From Clostridiaceae bacterium AM27-36LB (GTDB lineage Bacteria > Bacillota > Clostridia > Lachnospirales > Lachnospiraceae): a stretch of DNA of 64,000 nucleotides. The notes below the pieces were generated by a model, which worked only from the letters and a program-made list of their open reading frames with translations, was not told the origin of the DNA and ran no database searches. The stretch is taken from positions 434,001 through 498,000 of the forward strand of contig QUJQ01000001.1 in NCBI GenBank assembly GCA_003480725.1, read 5' to 3'. This document shows, piece after piece, positions 54,136 to 62,709 of this stretch. Within the stretch, counting starts at the first letter, position 1; each line of letters begins with the position of its first letter. The translations under genes were made by a program, and so were the position numbers.

Positions 54136-54522
54136 ATGTATGCAGCACAGACAGTTCAGAGAGAAGATATGAGAAAAAAACACAGAGCAAGAGCACTGAG
54201 AAAGCAGCGGGAAAAGAGAAAGATGATCCTGTTGATCGTGCTGACACTGGTAGTAATATTTGTGATTGGTATGGGATTTGGTTCCATGATCACCAGAGCA
54301 AAGGAACCGGCTACTCCTAACATGTATAAATACTATGCGAATGTGGAGATCCAGGACGGAGATACCCTGTGGGATCTGGCAGGAGATTATATGGATGCTG
54401 CACAATATGAGGATCGCATGGATTATATTAATGAAGTTATGACCATCAATGGCATGCATGATACCTGCCTGATCGAAGGACGGAAGATTATTCTTCCATA
54501 TTATTCACATGAGCTATTATAA
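54136..54522 (+). CDS. YneA-like LysM protein, SOS cell-division inhibitor
   Basis: ATG 54136 lies 9 bases after AGGAGA; 128 residues. A basic N-terminus (residues ~10-28), one transmembrane helix (residues ~29-50), and a C-terminal LysM domain starting at V-E-I-Q-D-G-D-T-L-W-D-L-A and ending E-G-R-K-I-I-L-P. This matches YneA, the SOS-induced protein that delays division in Bacillus by acting at the membrane/peptidoglycan. The LexA boxes at its promoter support the call. lexA itself is not next to it here, unlike in Bacillus. Confidence 0.85.
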   Translation: MYAAQTVQREDMRKKHRARALRKQREKRKMILLIVLTLVVIFVIGMGFGSMITRAKEPATPNMYKYYANVEIQDGDTLWDLAGDYMDAAQYEDRMDYINEVMTINGMHDTCLIEGRKIILPYYSHELL

Positions 54523-54531
54523 GGTTCGATT

Positions 54532-54560
54532 TTGACACGACAACAGCAAAATGCTATACT
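54532..54560 (+). promoter_or_regulatory. Promoter of the FadR-type regulator
   Basis: TTGACA (54532-54537), 17-bp spacer, TATACT (54555-54560), with a leader of about 80 bases. Confidence 0.8.
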
Positions 54561-54646
54561 GAGCAGCAAAGACAGTAGCGTGAGGTTACTTGGCTGCTCG
54601 TATGGAGTTATGTGAAATAATCGTATCGAATGGAGAATCAGTAAAT

Positions 54647-55366
54647 ATGTTCAGAAAAATTGGAGAAGAAAAGGCGTTTGACGCTATCTTAAATCAAATT
54701 ATAGATAATATTCAGGATGGAAATATTAAAGGCGGGGATGCACTTCCGGCGGAACGGACGATGGCTGAGAGCATGGGAGTCTCAAGACCTGCAGTCCGGG
54801 AAGTACTTCGAGCACTGGAACTTCTTGGGATCGTTCACTGTGTACAGGGAGGGGGTAATTATATTACCGAGGATCTGACCAGCTGGCTTATTAGCCCGCT
54901 GTCGATCATGTTCAAGCTGAACAACGGATATCTTCGGCAGAACCAGCAATTACGTGCAGCACTGGAACGAGAGACTGCATTACTGGCAGCGCAGAACTGT
55001 ACAGCATTGGATGAGGCTGAACTGCGTATGATCCTTGCAAAGCTTGAGATTGCTGACACAGAAAAAGAACGAGGTATGCTGGATCAGCAGCTTCATCAGA
55101 AGATTGCAAAGATGGCCAATAATCCCATGCTCTACAGCGTGTTGAGCGCAGCAGATCAACTGACTGAAACAATCATCTCAGGTATCCGCGGATATATTAT
55201 GGAAAAGAAACAGTCGTCTTCAGACATTGATGAACAGCATCGTCAGCTGGTGGATGCGATTGTAAGCAAAGATGCAACGCTGGCAGAACAGCGCATGTCA
55301 GAACATATGGAAACAATTGAAGCTTATATGAACGAAATGGATCAGATGATTCAATTACAGATGTAA
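54647..55366 (+). CDS. FadR/LldR-type GntR regulator
   Basis: ATG 54647 is preferred, with GGAG 11 bases upstream; 239 residues. Winged helix with L-P-A-E-R-T-M-A-E-S-M-G-V-S-R-P-A-V-R-E near residues 37-56, followed by an all-helical FCD effector domain with candidate metal ligands (for example L-H-Q-K and D-E-Q-H-R near 160 and 207). FadR-type regulators commonly sense hydroxy acids or carboxylates. The downstream gene pair (Ldh2 dehydrogenase and malic enzyme) has two matching operators at its promoter. Confidence 0.9.
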   Translation: MFRKIGEEKAFDAILNQIIDNIQDGNIKGGDALPAERTMAESMGVSRPAVREVLRALELLGIVHCVQGGGNYITEDLTSWLISPLSIMFKLNNGYLRQNQQLRAALERETALLAAQNCTALDEAELRMILAKLEIADTEKERGMLDQQLHQKIAKMANNPMLYSVLSAADQLTETIISGIRGYIMEKKQSSSDIDEQHRQLVDAIVSKDATLAEQRMSEHMETIEAYMNEMDQMIQLQM

Positions 55367-55394
55367 ATATACTGCAAAGAAATAAAGATACCTC

Positions 55395-55447
55395 TTGCCA
55401 ATTGGTATTACCAATGTTATAATTGTACATAAATTGGTAATACCAAT
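55395..55447 (+). promoter_or_regulatory. Promoter with two FadR-type operators before the hydroxyacid operon
   Basis: TTGCCA (55395-55400), 17-bp spacer, TATAAT (55418-55423). The spacer starts with the palindrome ATTGGTATTACCAAT (55401-55415). A second palindrome, ATTGGTAATACCAAT (55433-55447), lies just downstream of -10. Centres are 32 bp apart (three helical turns). The TGGT-N-ACCA core is typical of FadR/LldR-family operators. Confidence 0.88.
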
Positions 55448-55484
55448 ATTTTTATTTGGTCAAACCGACAGGAGGGTATTTTGT

Positions 55485-56615
55485 ATGGGTTATGTAACTT
55501 GGTCATATGACACATTAAACACATTCTGCAAAGATGTATTTCAGTCATTTGGTTTTTCTGAGCAGGAGAGTGAAGAGATCAAAGATGTTCTTCTGAAAGC
55601 AGATCTCTATGGTATTGAGAGTCATGGAATGCAGCGAATGGTACGTTATCACAAAGGTATTCAGAAAGGCACGATCCATCCGGAGGCAAAACCAGAAGTA
55701 GTATTCGAAACACCGATTTCCGCAGTAATCGATGGTCATAATGGGATGGGACAGCTGATCAGTATCCATGCCATGAAGAAGGCGATTGAGAAAGCAAAGA
55801 CCACAGGTGTGGGAATCGTGAGCGTTCGCAACTCCAATCATTTCGGCATTGCCGGATATTATGCAAAGATGGCATGTGATGAGGGACTTATGGGAATGGC
55901 ATGTACTAACTCTGAGGCTATCATGGTTCCGACTTTTGGAAGAAAAGCAATGCTTGGTTCCAATCCGATCGCAGTTGCTATGCCTGCTGATCCGTATCCG
56001 TTTTTCTTTGACTGCTCCACAACGGTTGTGACCAGAGGAAAACTGGAGATGTACAACAAGATGAACAAACCGCTTCCGGAAGGATGGGCGCTCGATAAAG
56101 ACGGACATGCCAGCACCAACGCTCCGGATGTGTTATCTAATATCGTATCAAAAAAAGGCGGCGGCATCATGCCGCTTGGTGGAAATAAAGAAGTAACCGG
56201 AAGTCATAAAGGTTATGGATATGGTATGATCTGCGAACTGTTCAGTTCCATCCTTTCCATGGGTGTTACTTCTGATCAGTGCTGTACTTTCCCGGATAAG
56301 ACGGGTATCTGTCATGGATTTATGGCAATCAATCCAGCCTGCTTCGGCAACCCGGACGAGATTCGTAAACATTTCTCCGAGTATCTGGAAGCCCTTCGTG
56401 AAAGCCCGAAGGCAGAAGGAGAGAGTCGGATCTATACCCATGGCGAGAAGGAAGTCTTTGCCGAAAAAGAGAGACTGGAGCATGGAATTCCAGTCAATGA
56501 TAACACTATGGTGGAGCTTGCTGACCTGTGTAGCTATTTGAAGCTTGACTTTGGAACTTACTTTAAAGACTATAAACTTCCGGAGAACAGCAAGTTCTTT
56601 GGTGAAAACTATTAA
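55485..56615 (+). CDS. Ldh2 family malate/lactate dehydrogenase
   Basis: ATG 55485 follows CAGGAGGG; 376 residues. The NAD(P)-dependent Ldh2/MdhII-type fold is recognised by G-I-E-S-H-G-M-Q-R near residue 40 (catalytic His), R-N-S-N-H-F-G-I-A-G-Y-Y near 112-123, and N-P-I-A-V-A-M-P near 158. Members oxidise malate, L-lactate or other 2-hydroxy acids. The next gene, malic enzyme, suggests malate or a related acid as substrate. It is placed under the FadR-type operators. Confidence 0.9.
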   Translation: MGYVTWSYDTLNTFCKDVFQSFGFSEQESEEIKDVLLKADLYGIESHGMQRMVRYHKGIQKGTIHPEAKPEVVFETPISAVIDGHNGMGQLISIHAMKKAIEKAKTTGVGIVSVRNSNHFGIAGYYAKMACDEGLMGMACTNSEAIMVPTFGRKAMLGSNPIAVAMPADPYPFFFDCSTTVVTRGKLEMYNKMNKPLPEGWALDKDGHASTNAPDVLSNIVSKKGGGIMPLGGNKEVTGSHKGYGYGMICELFSSILSMGVTSDQCCTFPDKTGICHGFMAINPACFGNPDEIRKHFSEYLEALRESPKAEGESRIYTHGEKEVFAEKERLEHGIPVNDNTMVELADLCSYLKLDFGTYFKDYKLPENSKFFGENY

Positions 56616-56636
56616 GAAGAAAGAAGGATATGAAAG

Positions 56637-57812
56637 ATGGATTACGCAAAAGAGTCATTACGGTTACATAAAGAATGGAAAGGAAAACTAGAAGTAGTTA
56701 CCCGTGTACCGGTAGCAAATAAGGATGATCTTTCCCTTGCATATACGCCAGGTGTTGCACAGCCCTGTCTGGAGATCCAGAAAAATATTGATGCTTCTTA
56801 TGAACTGACCAGAAGATGGAATATGTGTCTGGTTGTGACGGATGGTTCCGCAGTACTTGGTCTGGGTGATATCGGACCAGAAGCTGGTATGCCGGTTATG
56901 GAAGGAAAATGTGTGCTATTTAAGGCATTTGGTGATGTGGATGCATTTCCGCTGTGTATCAAGAGCCATGATGTAGATGAAATCGTCAACACGATTTATC
57001 TGATCTCGGGTTCTTTTGGCGGAGTGAATCTGGAAGATATCTCTGCACCAAGATGCTTTGAAATTGAGAAAAAACTGAAAGAAAAATGCGATATTCCAAT
57101 CTTTCACGATGATCAGCATGGAACGGCTATCATCACTCTTGCAGGACTGACCAATGCACTGAAAGTGGTTGGAAAGAAAAAGGAAGAAGTTCATGTGGTG
57201 ATGAACGGAGCCGGAGCTGCAGCCATCTCTATTGCTCGTCTGCTTCTGAAGGCAGGAATTAAGAACATTACGCTCTGTGACCGGAAAGGTGCTATCTATG
57301 AGGGCCGCCCGGAGGGAATGAATCCGGTGAAGGATGAGATGAGTAAAGTGACCAATCTGGAGCACAAAGCAGGATCTCTGGCAGATATGCTCAAAGGTGC
57401 AGATGTATTCATTGGAGTATCCGCTCCAGGTGCAGTTACAGTAGATATGGTGAAGACCATGGCAAAGGATGCCATCATCTTTGCATGTGCCAATCCTACT
57501 CCAGAGATCTTCCCGGATGATGCAAAAGCAGGCGGAGCCAAAGTCATTGCAACTGGAAGAAGTGATTACCCGAATCAGATCAACAATGTGCTGGCATTTC
57601 CAGGTGTTTTCCGTGGAGCTTTCGATGTACGTGCCAAAGACATAAATGATGAGATGAAGATTGCTGCTGCAGAAGCGTTGGCAGGTCTGATCACAGACGA
57701 GGAGCTTTCTCCGGATTATATCATTCCGAAAGCATTTGACAAGAGAGTTGGTCCGGCGGTTGCAAAAGCAGTGGCCGAGGCTGCGAAGAAGACGGGTGTT
57801 GCACGTCTTTAA
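56637..57812 (+). CDS. NAD-dependent malic enzyme
   Basis: A 391-residue oxaloacetate-decarboxylating malate dehydrogenase of the short bacterial type. Landmarks: Y-T-P-G-V-A near residue 33, L-G-L-G-D-I-G-P near 74, F-H-D-D-Q-H-G-T-A near 154 (metal site) and the dinucleotide motif N-G-A-G-A-A near 189. It converts malate to pyruvate and CO2, giving pyruvate and reducing power. RBS AAGGATATG-like, 21 bp after the dehydrogenase. Confidence 0.95.
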   Translation: MDYAKESLRLHKEWKGKLEVVTRVPVANKDDLSLAYTPGVAQPCLEIQKNIDASYELTRRWNMCLVVTDGSAVLGLGDIGPEAGMPVMEGKCVLFKAFGDVDAFPLCIKSHDVDEIVNTIYLISGSFGGVNLEDISAPRCFEIEKKLKEKCDIPIFHDDQHGTAIITLAGLTNALKVVGKKKEEVHVVMNGAGAAAISIARLLLKAGIKNITLCDRKGAIYEGRPEGMNPVKDEMSKVTNLEHKAGSLADMLKGADVFIGVSAPGAVTVDMVKTMAKDAIIFACANPTPEIFPDDAKAGGAKVIATGRSDYPNQINNVLAFPGVFRGAFDVRAKDINDEMKIAAAEALAGLITDEELSPDYIIPKAFDKRVGPAVAKAVAEAAKKTGVARL

Positions 57813-57850
57813 GATTTTGTTAAGTTTGTTTTAAGATTCATGCGCTTCCA

Positions 57851-57879
57851 TTGTCCCTCCTTCTAAAATATGGTAAAGT
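57851..57879 (+). promoter_or_regulatory. Possible promoter of the MotA/MotB-like pair
   Basis: TTGTCC (57851-57856), 17-bp spacer, TAAAGT (57874-57879), 35 bases before the first start. Confidence 0.5.
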
Positions 57880-57913
57880 AGTTCTATCAAATCATATACG
57901 AAGGAGGGCATGC

Positions 57914-59044
57914 ATGAAACGCAAATCCTATTATTTTCTGTTTGTCTTATATATTCTGATGTTAGGATTTATTCTGTACATCAATGGAGTCTTTACGGGG
58001 GAAATCGGCTCCATCAGTAATTTTGCTATCAATCTGGCATTTTTTATTCTGATCGGTATTCTAATGATTATTTCCGCTGTATTTTTCAACCGGTTAAACC
58101 GGGCAGGTGACGCACTGGAACGGGTAGCTAAGAGTATGAGTACCCAATACGAAGTATCTTCTGTAAATCTCTGGAGTCAGTATAAAGAAAAAGAGAATGT
58201 GTTTGAAGATAGTGTTCTTGACGCGCAGTTTGCCAAATACCAGAGACGAATCAAAGCCCATACAACAAAAAAGGGAACGGTTACCTCTGCCTGCAGTGTG
58301 GAAGAGTATATCAATGAGGATCTGCTGGATCAGATTGCAGGGACACATTATAATTCCGTAGTCTCTGGAACGATGTCCGGTCTTGGTATTCTTGGTACAT
58401 TTCTGGGACTGACTCTAGGAATGCTTTCTTTTACCGGTAATGATATTTTCACGATTTCTGACAATATTGCACCGTTATTATCAGGTATGAAAGTGGCATT
58501 CCATACGTCCGTATATGGCATCTTCTTTTCACTGGTATTTAACTTTGTGTATCGTGGAATCATGGCAGATGCTTATACAAGGCTGACTACATTTTTGGAG
58601 ACATTCCATGAGTGCACAGAGCCGCCAGTGAGCCAGGTTGATGAGAACATGAATGCCATGTTGATCTATCAGGCAAATATGGCGAACTCCATGAAGTCCA
58701 TCATGGAACTGATGAAATACAATGAAGAGAGTCAGATCAAAGGTCTGGACAAGATCGTGCAGCAGTTTATGAACCAGTTGTCCGAATCTCTTGGAACTGA
58801 GTTTGACAGTCTCGGAAGAAATCTGAAAGATGCCTGTGAGGCGCAGAGTACATATGCCCGCAATTTTCAGCGACTGGAGGAGAGTACCCGTCTGCTGCTG
58901 GATGCAAGCCGCGCTATGCAGGATTCTATGCAGCTTTCTCTGGAACGCCAACAGCATGTAGAAGAAAAGCTGAACCGGGCATGTGAAAACCTTGGCAATG
59001 AATTGTATACGTTTCATCAGATGAGGGATTTATATGAAAAATAA
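57914..59044 (+). CDS. MotA/TolQ/ExbB-family ion channel protein, ZorA-like
   Basis: ATG 57914 lies 5-6 bases after AGGAGGG; 376 residues. Two N-terminal transmembrane helices (residues ~6-25 and 36-58), a cytoplasmic stretch, then the family core: G-L-G-I-L-G-T-F-L-G-L near 156 and L-L-S-G-M-K-V-A-F-H-T-S-V-Y-G-I near 188, which are the channel helices. A helical coiled-coil tail of ~150 residues follows. This is the plan of ZorA of the Zorya phage-defence system, with a shorter tail. The stop overlaps the next gene by 11 bp. No flagellar or Tol genes are nearby. Confidence 0.85.
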   Translation: MKRKSYYFLFVLYILMLGFILYINGVFTGEIGSISNFAINLAFFILIGILMIISAVFFNRLNRAGDALERVAKSMSTQYEVSSVNLWSQYKEKENVFEDSVLDAQFAKYQRRIKAHTTKKGTVTSACSVEEYINEDLLDQIAGTHYNSVVSGTMSGLGILGTFLGLTLGMLSFTGNDIFTISDNIAPLLSGMKVAFHTSVYGIFFSLVFNFVYRGIMADAYTRLTTFLETFHECTEPPVSQVDENMNAMLIYQANMANSMKSIMELMKYNEESQIKGLDKIVQQFMNQLSESLGTEFDSLGRNLKDACEAQSTYARNFQRLEESTRLLLDASRAMQDSMQLSLERQQHVEEKLNRACENLGNELYTFHQMRDLYEK

Positions 59045-59897
59045 GCGAAAAGGAAGAGAAGTGTTTCAGGCTCCAAGCTACTGGCAGTCTTATTCTGATA
59101 TGATGGCAGCACTTTTACTTCTTTTTGTGCTGATCATTGCCATTACGCTTGGCATCTACAAGATGAAGACTACAGACTTGGAACAGGCGGAATTACAATT
59201 GAACAACACCAGAACAGAACTGGAAGAGTCAGAGAAAGAACGGCAGGCATCCCTGCAAAAACTGGAAGATGCTTATGCCAGGCAGACGATGACGGAAGAA
59301 GAGCTGCAGTCAGCTTATCAGATGATTGATGAGGCAAGAGATGAATTGAACAGTGCCAAAAGCGAACTACAGGATATTGTAGGAATCCGGACAGATATTA
59401 TTGGGGAATTGCAGACAAAGTTTTCCAACTCTACCATGCAGGTAGATCCTCAGACCGGTTCCATCAGTTTTTCTACAGATGTGCTGTTCAAATATAACAG
59501 TGCTACACTGACCGCAGCTAGTAAAAATACCTTGAAGGAAGTAATTCCCATGTATCTGGATGTGCTTCTCCAGGATAATTTCCGCCCATATATTGCGGAG
59601 ATCATTATTGAAGGTCACACAGATACAGTCGGAGATTATCAGAGTAATATGACACTTTCTTTCAATCGTGCCAACTCGGTTGCGAAGTTCTGTCTGAACT
59701 CATCCAATGGACTGAGTAAGGAAAATATCAAAGTACTGGAACAGTTATTAACGGTGAATGGACGCTCATTCAGTGATCCGGTCTATAAGGCGAACACAGA
59801 TATCGTAGATATGCCGGCTTCCAGACGTGTGGAGATCAAATTCCGACTGAAAGAAGATGAGATGATCCAGAAGATCACAGAAGTGTTGAATCAGTAG
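59034..59897 (+). CDS. OmpA/MotB-domain protein, ZorB-like
   Basis: A 287-residue partner protein. A single transmembrane helix starts S-D-M-M-A-A-L-L-L-L-F, where the Asp (about residue 22) matches the proton-binding residue of MotB/ZorB. A coiled coil (residues ~45-115) and a C-terminal OmpA-like peptidoglycan-binding domain (I-I-E-G-H-T-D near 190, N-R-A-N-S-V-A near 210, S-R-R-V-E-I-K-F near 268) follow. With the upstream protein it should form a five-helix ion-driven stator. No effector gene (ZorC, ZorD or ZorE) is next to it. Confidence 0.87.
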   Translation: MKNKRKGREVFQAPSYWQSYSDMMAALLLLFVLIIAITLGIYKMKTTDLEQAELQLNNTRTELEESEKERQASLQKLEDAYARQTMTEEELQSAYQMIDEARDELNSAKSELQDIVGIRTDIIGELQTKFSNSTMQVDPQTGSISFSTDVLFKYNSATLTAASKNTLKEVIPMYLDVLLQDNFRPYIAEIIIEGHTDTVGDYQSNMTLSFNRANSVAKFCLNSSNGLSKENIKVLEQLLTVNGRSFSDPVYKANTDIVDMPASRRVEIKFRLKEDEMIQKITEVLNQ

Positions 59898-59926
59898 AGA
59901 GCGATATAAGTATATAATACATAATA

Positions 59927-59969
59927 AAAAGCAAGGTCATCACAAAATCCATGTGGTGACCTTGCTTTT
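59927..59969. terminator. Bidirectional terminator between convergent genes
   Basis: AAAAGCAAGGTCATCAC (59927-59943) pairs with GTGGTGACCTTGCTTTT (59953-59969), 17 bp with one T-G pair, A/T runs on both sides. Confidence 0.92.
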
Positions 59970-60000
59970 ATAACGCATTATCAAAACTTAGAACTGATTA

Positions 60001-61743
60001 TTATCCTCTGAACCGGTTCAGGCAGGCATAGAGTTCCTGTATCCGGGGCTTTGCAAGTCCGCAGGGAATATGGGAGCTGCAAAATGGAAGCCAGCCCTTC
60101 TGATCCATCAGTTTCATCAATTGTTCTGCAGTCTCCTGAACAGTTTTTTGACCGTCGATTATCTGTTCGAGTCCATATCGCAGGAAATAAGAAAGTGCAG
60201 CTGTCTGCTCTGCGTCTACAAGCTGTTCCACGTAGCGCAAATCTACCGTCTCTTTATCAATGGAAAAAGAATCCTTCCCGTAGAGTTTGGTTTTCATATG
60301 CTCATGAGACGTTGCCCGGCTGTTCGAGTCTCCACGGTTCCGTCCGCATCGAGATCTTCTGGAATCCTCTGTACGGCGGAATGGTGGGATAGTTCGGTCG
60401 AATTTTGGAACCTGAAAATCAGGTGCTTCTGTCCGAGGAGTCGGATAATTATTACAGAGAGCTTTTACTTTCTCTGTGATCTCGACTGGATGATAATTGT
60501 CCATCTGGATCACATGATCCGCAATATAGAAGAAAGCACCGGAACTGCCAGCCACCAGAATAGTGGAAGCACCAGCCTTTTCGTACAGATCCCTTGCGCG
60601 TTCCAGGAATGGTGTGATCGGTTCCTTTTCCCGGCTGATCACCTGCTGCATGAACTCATCTCGCAGCATGAAGTTGGTAGCAGAGGTGTCCTCATCAATT
60701 AAGAACAGATGTGCACCTGCCTCCAGACTTTCAATCACCCCGGCTGCCTGAGAAGTACTTCCACTGGCGTCCATGGAAGAGAAGCAGGTTGTATCCTTCT
60801 TATTGGGAAGATCATTGATAAACATGGAAATATTTACATTTCGTACGGATCGTCCATCTTCAGCCCGCAGCTTGATAGCGGTAGCGTCTGTGATGACAAA
60901 TTCCCGGCCATCACCGTAAATATGGTTGTATACACCGGTCTGTAAAGCTTCCAGAAGGGTTGATTTACCATGGTATCCACCACCCACAATCAGAGTGATA
61001 CCTTCCGGAATCGCCATTCCAGTGACAGCTCCTGTATATTTCAGAACGAATGTTTGTTCCATGGAAGCAGGAGAGCAGAAGGGAATGGAATCCTTCATAG
61101 GCAGATCTGAAACACCGCTTTTTCTCGGAAGGATCGCACCATTTTTCACAAATGCTTTCAAATGGTGTTCCTGAAGCAGTGCCCGGAGCTCCTGCTGGTC
61201 TTCATAGAGATGAATGGCTGTTTCCAGCTTCTTTGCATCCAGCTTTTTGAAAAAGAATGTATTTTCAACACAACGCGGAAGAAAATCAAACAGGATCTTC
61301 TCCAGCTCACCGGCATTGATGGATCGACCAAATGCCGGGAATCCTACATGGAATCTGGCGATGATCCGGTCATCGAGCACCTGACAGGCAGAACGCTCCA
61401 GCACTTCCTGCCCGCAATGGGTTGTAGAGATCAGACCACTTTTTCCGGATCCCTTTGCTTTAAAATTATATGTTTCGAACTGAGCAGACAGACACCTGGT
61501 CAGATGATCTGCCAGCGCGATCCGTGCGTCCGGAGAATCCAGATAAGCAGTAGGAAATCCAGACTGTCTGTGAAGAATCTCTACATGTAAACTGGACGGG
61601 GATGCAAACGGATCACCTTGTACATGATCGATGGTTAATATAAATCGCTCAAACTGATAGCTCCCGGCCAGAGATTTGTACGCCGGGTAACCTTTATGAT
61701 CTATGGTGCGTAAACTGGTACGCAGGTCATTGGATGATTTCAT
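60001..61743 (-). CDS. Predicted ATPase of the ABC class
   Basis: The minus-strand ATG at 61743 is preferred over TTG 61749, with GGAG ten bases upstream; 580 residues. The Walker A-like G-G-G-Y-H-G-K-S-T near residue 258 and the Walker B-like L-F-L-I-D-E-D-T near 340 belong to a family of single-chain ATPases annotated as ABC-ATPase domain proteins, whose role is unknown. An Arg/Ser-rich, low-complexity stretch (residues ~455-485) interrupts the C-terminal part. It converges with the ZorAB-like pair, so a shared function is not implied by operon structure. Confidence 0.85.
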   Translation of the reverse strand: MKSSNDLRTSLRTIDHKGYPAYKSLAGSYQFERFILTIDHVQGDPFASPSSLHVEILHRQSGFPTAYLDSPDARIALADHLTRCLSAQFETYNFKAKGSGKSGLISTTHCGQEVLERSACQVLDDRIIARFHVGFPAFGRSINAGELEKILFDFLPRCVENTFFFKKLDAKKLETAIHLYEDQQELRALLQEHHLKAFVKNGAILPRKSGVSDLPMKDSIPFCSPASMEQTFVLKYTGAVTGMAIPEGITLIVGGGYHGKSTLLEALQTGVYNHIYGDGREFVITDATAIKLRAEDGRSVRNVNISMFINDLPNKKDTTCFSSMDASGSTSQAAGVIESLEAGAHLFLIDEDTSATNFMLRDEFMQQVISREKEPITPFLERARDLYEKAGASTILVAGSSGAFFYIADHVIQMDNYHPVEITEKVKALCNNYPTPRTEAPDFQVPKFDRTIPPFRRTEDSRRSRCGRNRGDSNSRATSHEHMKTKLYGKDSFSIDKETVDLRYVEQLVDAEQTAALSYFLRYGLEQIIDGQKTVQETAEQLMKLMDQKGWLPFCSSHIPCGLAKPRIQELYACLNRFRG

Positions 61744-61929
61744 AATCAAATACTCCCTGAAAAATAGTCATTCTTAAGTACAATTCCGTGTACCATTTTA
61801 TCACACGAAAAAAGACTTTCAAGCATCAATCCGCACAAATTTTCATTGTATTTAATATTTCATGTCTATCTAAGATAATTATTGAATATATTTTTTTTTG
61901 CGGTAACATATTAACGAGGAGGTGGAACT

Positions 61930-62433
61930 ATGATAGACAGATCGACATATGTTGATAAAATTATGGCATATACAGATACTCCATTTGTAAAAGTATTAAC
62001 GGGTGTTCGCAGATGTGGAAAATCTACAATTCTTAAGATGATTATGAAAAAATTACAAGAGGAACGAAGCATTCCAGAAAATCGAATCATCAATATTCGT
62101 TTTGATTCAATAGAATATGAAGATACGACAGCAAAAGAAATGTATCGGATTATCAAGGAAAAGCTTGTTCCTGATGGAAAAAGTTATCTTTTTTTAGATG
62201 AAGTACAGGAAATCAAAGGATGGGAGAAAGTGGTCAATTCGCTGGCAACAGACTATGATGTGGATCTGTATGTAACAGGTTCTAATTCTCGCATGATGTC
62301 TTCAGAAATTGCCACATACCTGACAGGACGTTATAAATCTTTGCCACAATGTCAAGTGATGAATTCAATAAAAGTCAAAATCAAAGAGCAACATAACGTA
62401 ATTCTATATTTTCTATCTTTCCTTACGCGATGA
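61930..62433 (+). pseudogene. Truncated AAA ATPase (DUF4143-type)
   Basis: A 167-residue remnant of the AAA ATPase family that usually spans 400 or more residues with a C-terminal DUF4143 domain. Walker A G-V-R-R-C-G-K-S-T (near residue 24) and Walker B Y-L-F-L-D-E-V (near 94) are intact, and the family's Y-L-T-G-R-Y block is reached near residue 136. The expected continuation is replaced by unrelated low-quality sequence ending at TGA 62431-62433. An internal deletion is likely. The RBS (GAGGAGG) remains good, so a short protein might still be made. Confidence 0.75.
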
Positions 62434-62548
62434 TTGACTTGAGTTTCCGTAAACTGCAATAAAAAATAGATATGAAAATTGTGTATATTCAACACAACAG
62501 ATTTAGAGTTTCGTGGATAAGGCAGCGAAAACTCAAGAAGATTGACGT

Positions 62549-62577
62549 TTGACAGTCTCCTGAAAGTTCGCTATAAT
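62549..62577 (+). promoter_or_regulatory. Consensus promoter upstream of the nitroreductase gene
   Basis: TTGACA (62549-62554), 17-bp spacer, TATAAT (62572-62577). Both boxes are perfect consensus. Transcription would start near 62584, giving a leader of about 125 bases. Confidence 0.85.
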
Positions 62578-62626
62578 AATAACCGTAAAATTTGAGTGGA
62601 CTTTTCCGGATTCGGTCATCTTTTTG

Positions 62627-62663
62627 CCACACAACTGTCTTGTGATAGTTGTGTGGCTTTTTT
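62627..62663 (+). terminator. Terminator inside the nitroreductase leader
   Basis: CCACACAACT (62627-62636) pairs with AGTTGTGTGG (62647-62656), then CTTTTTT. Lying about 45 bases into the transcript and before the gene, it may be an attenuator or may end a small RNA of about 80 nt. Confidence 0.82.
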
Positions 62664-62709
62664 GTTGCCCGTATCTCAGAAGTGCTGACAGAATGGAGGA
62701 CTTATCAGT

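Noticed and set aside
57914..61743. Complete Zorya defence system
   Set aside because: Only the ZorAB-like pair is present. The neighbouring ATPase is of the ABC class on the opposite strand and is not ZorD or ZorE.
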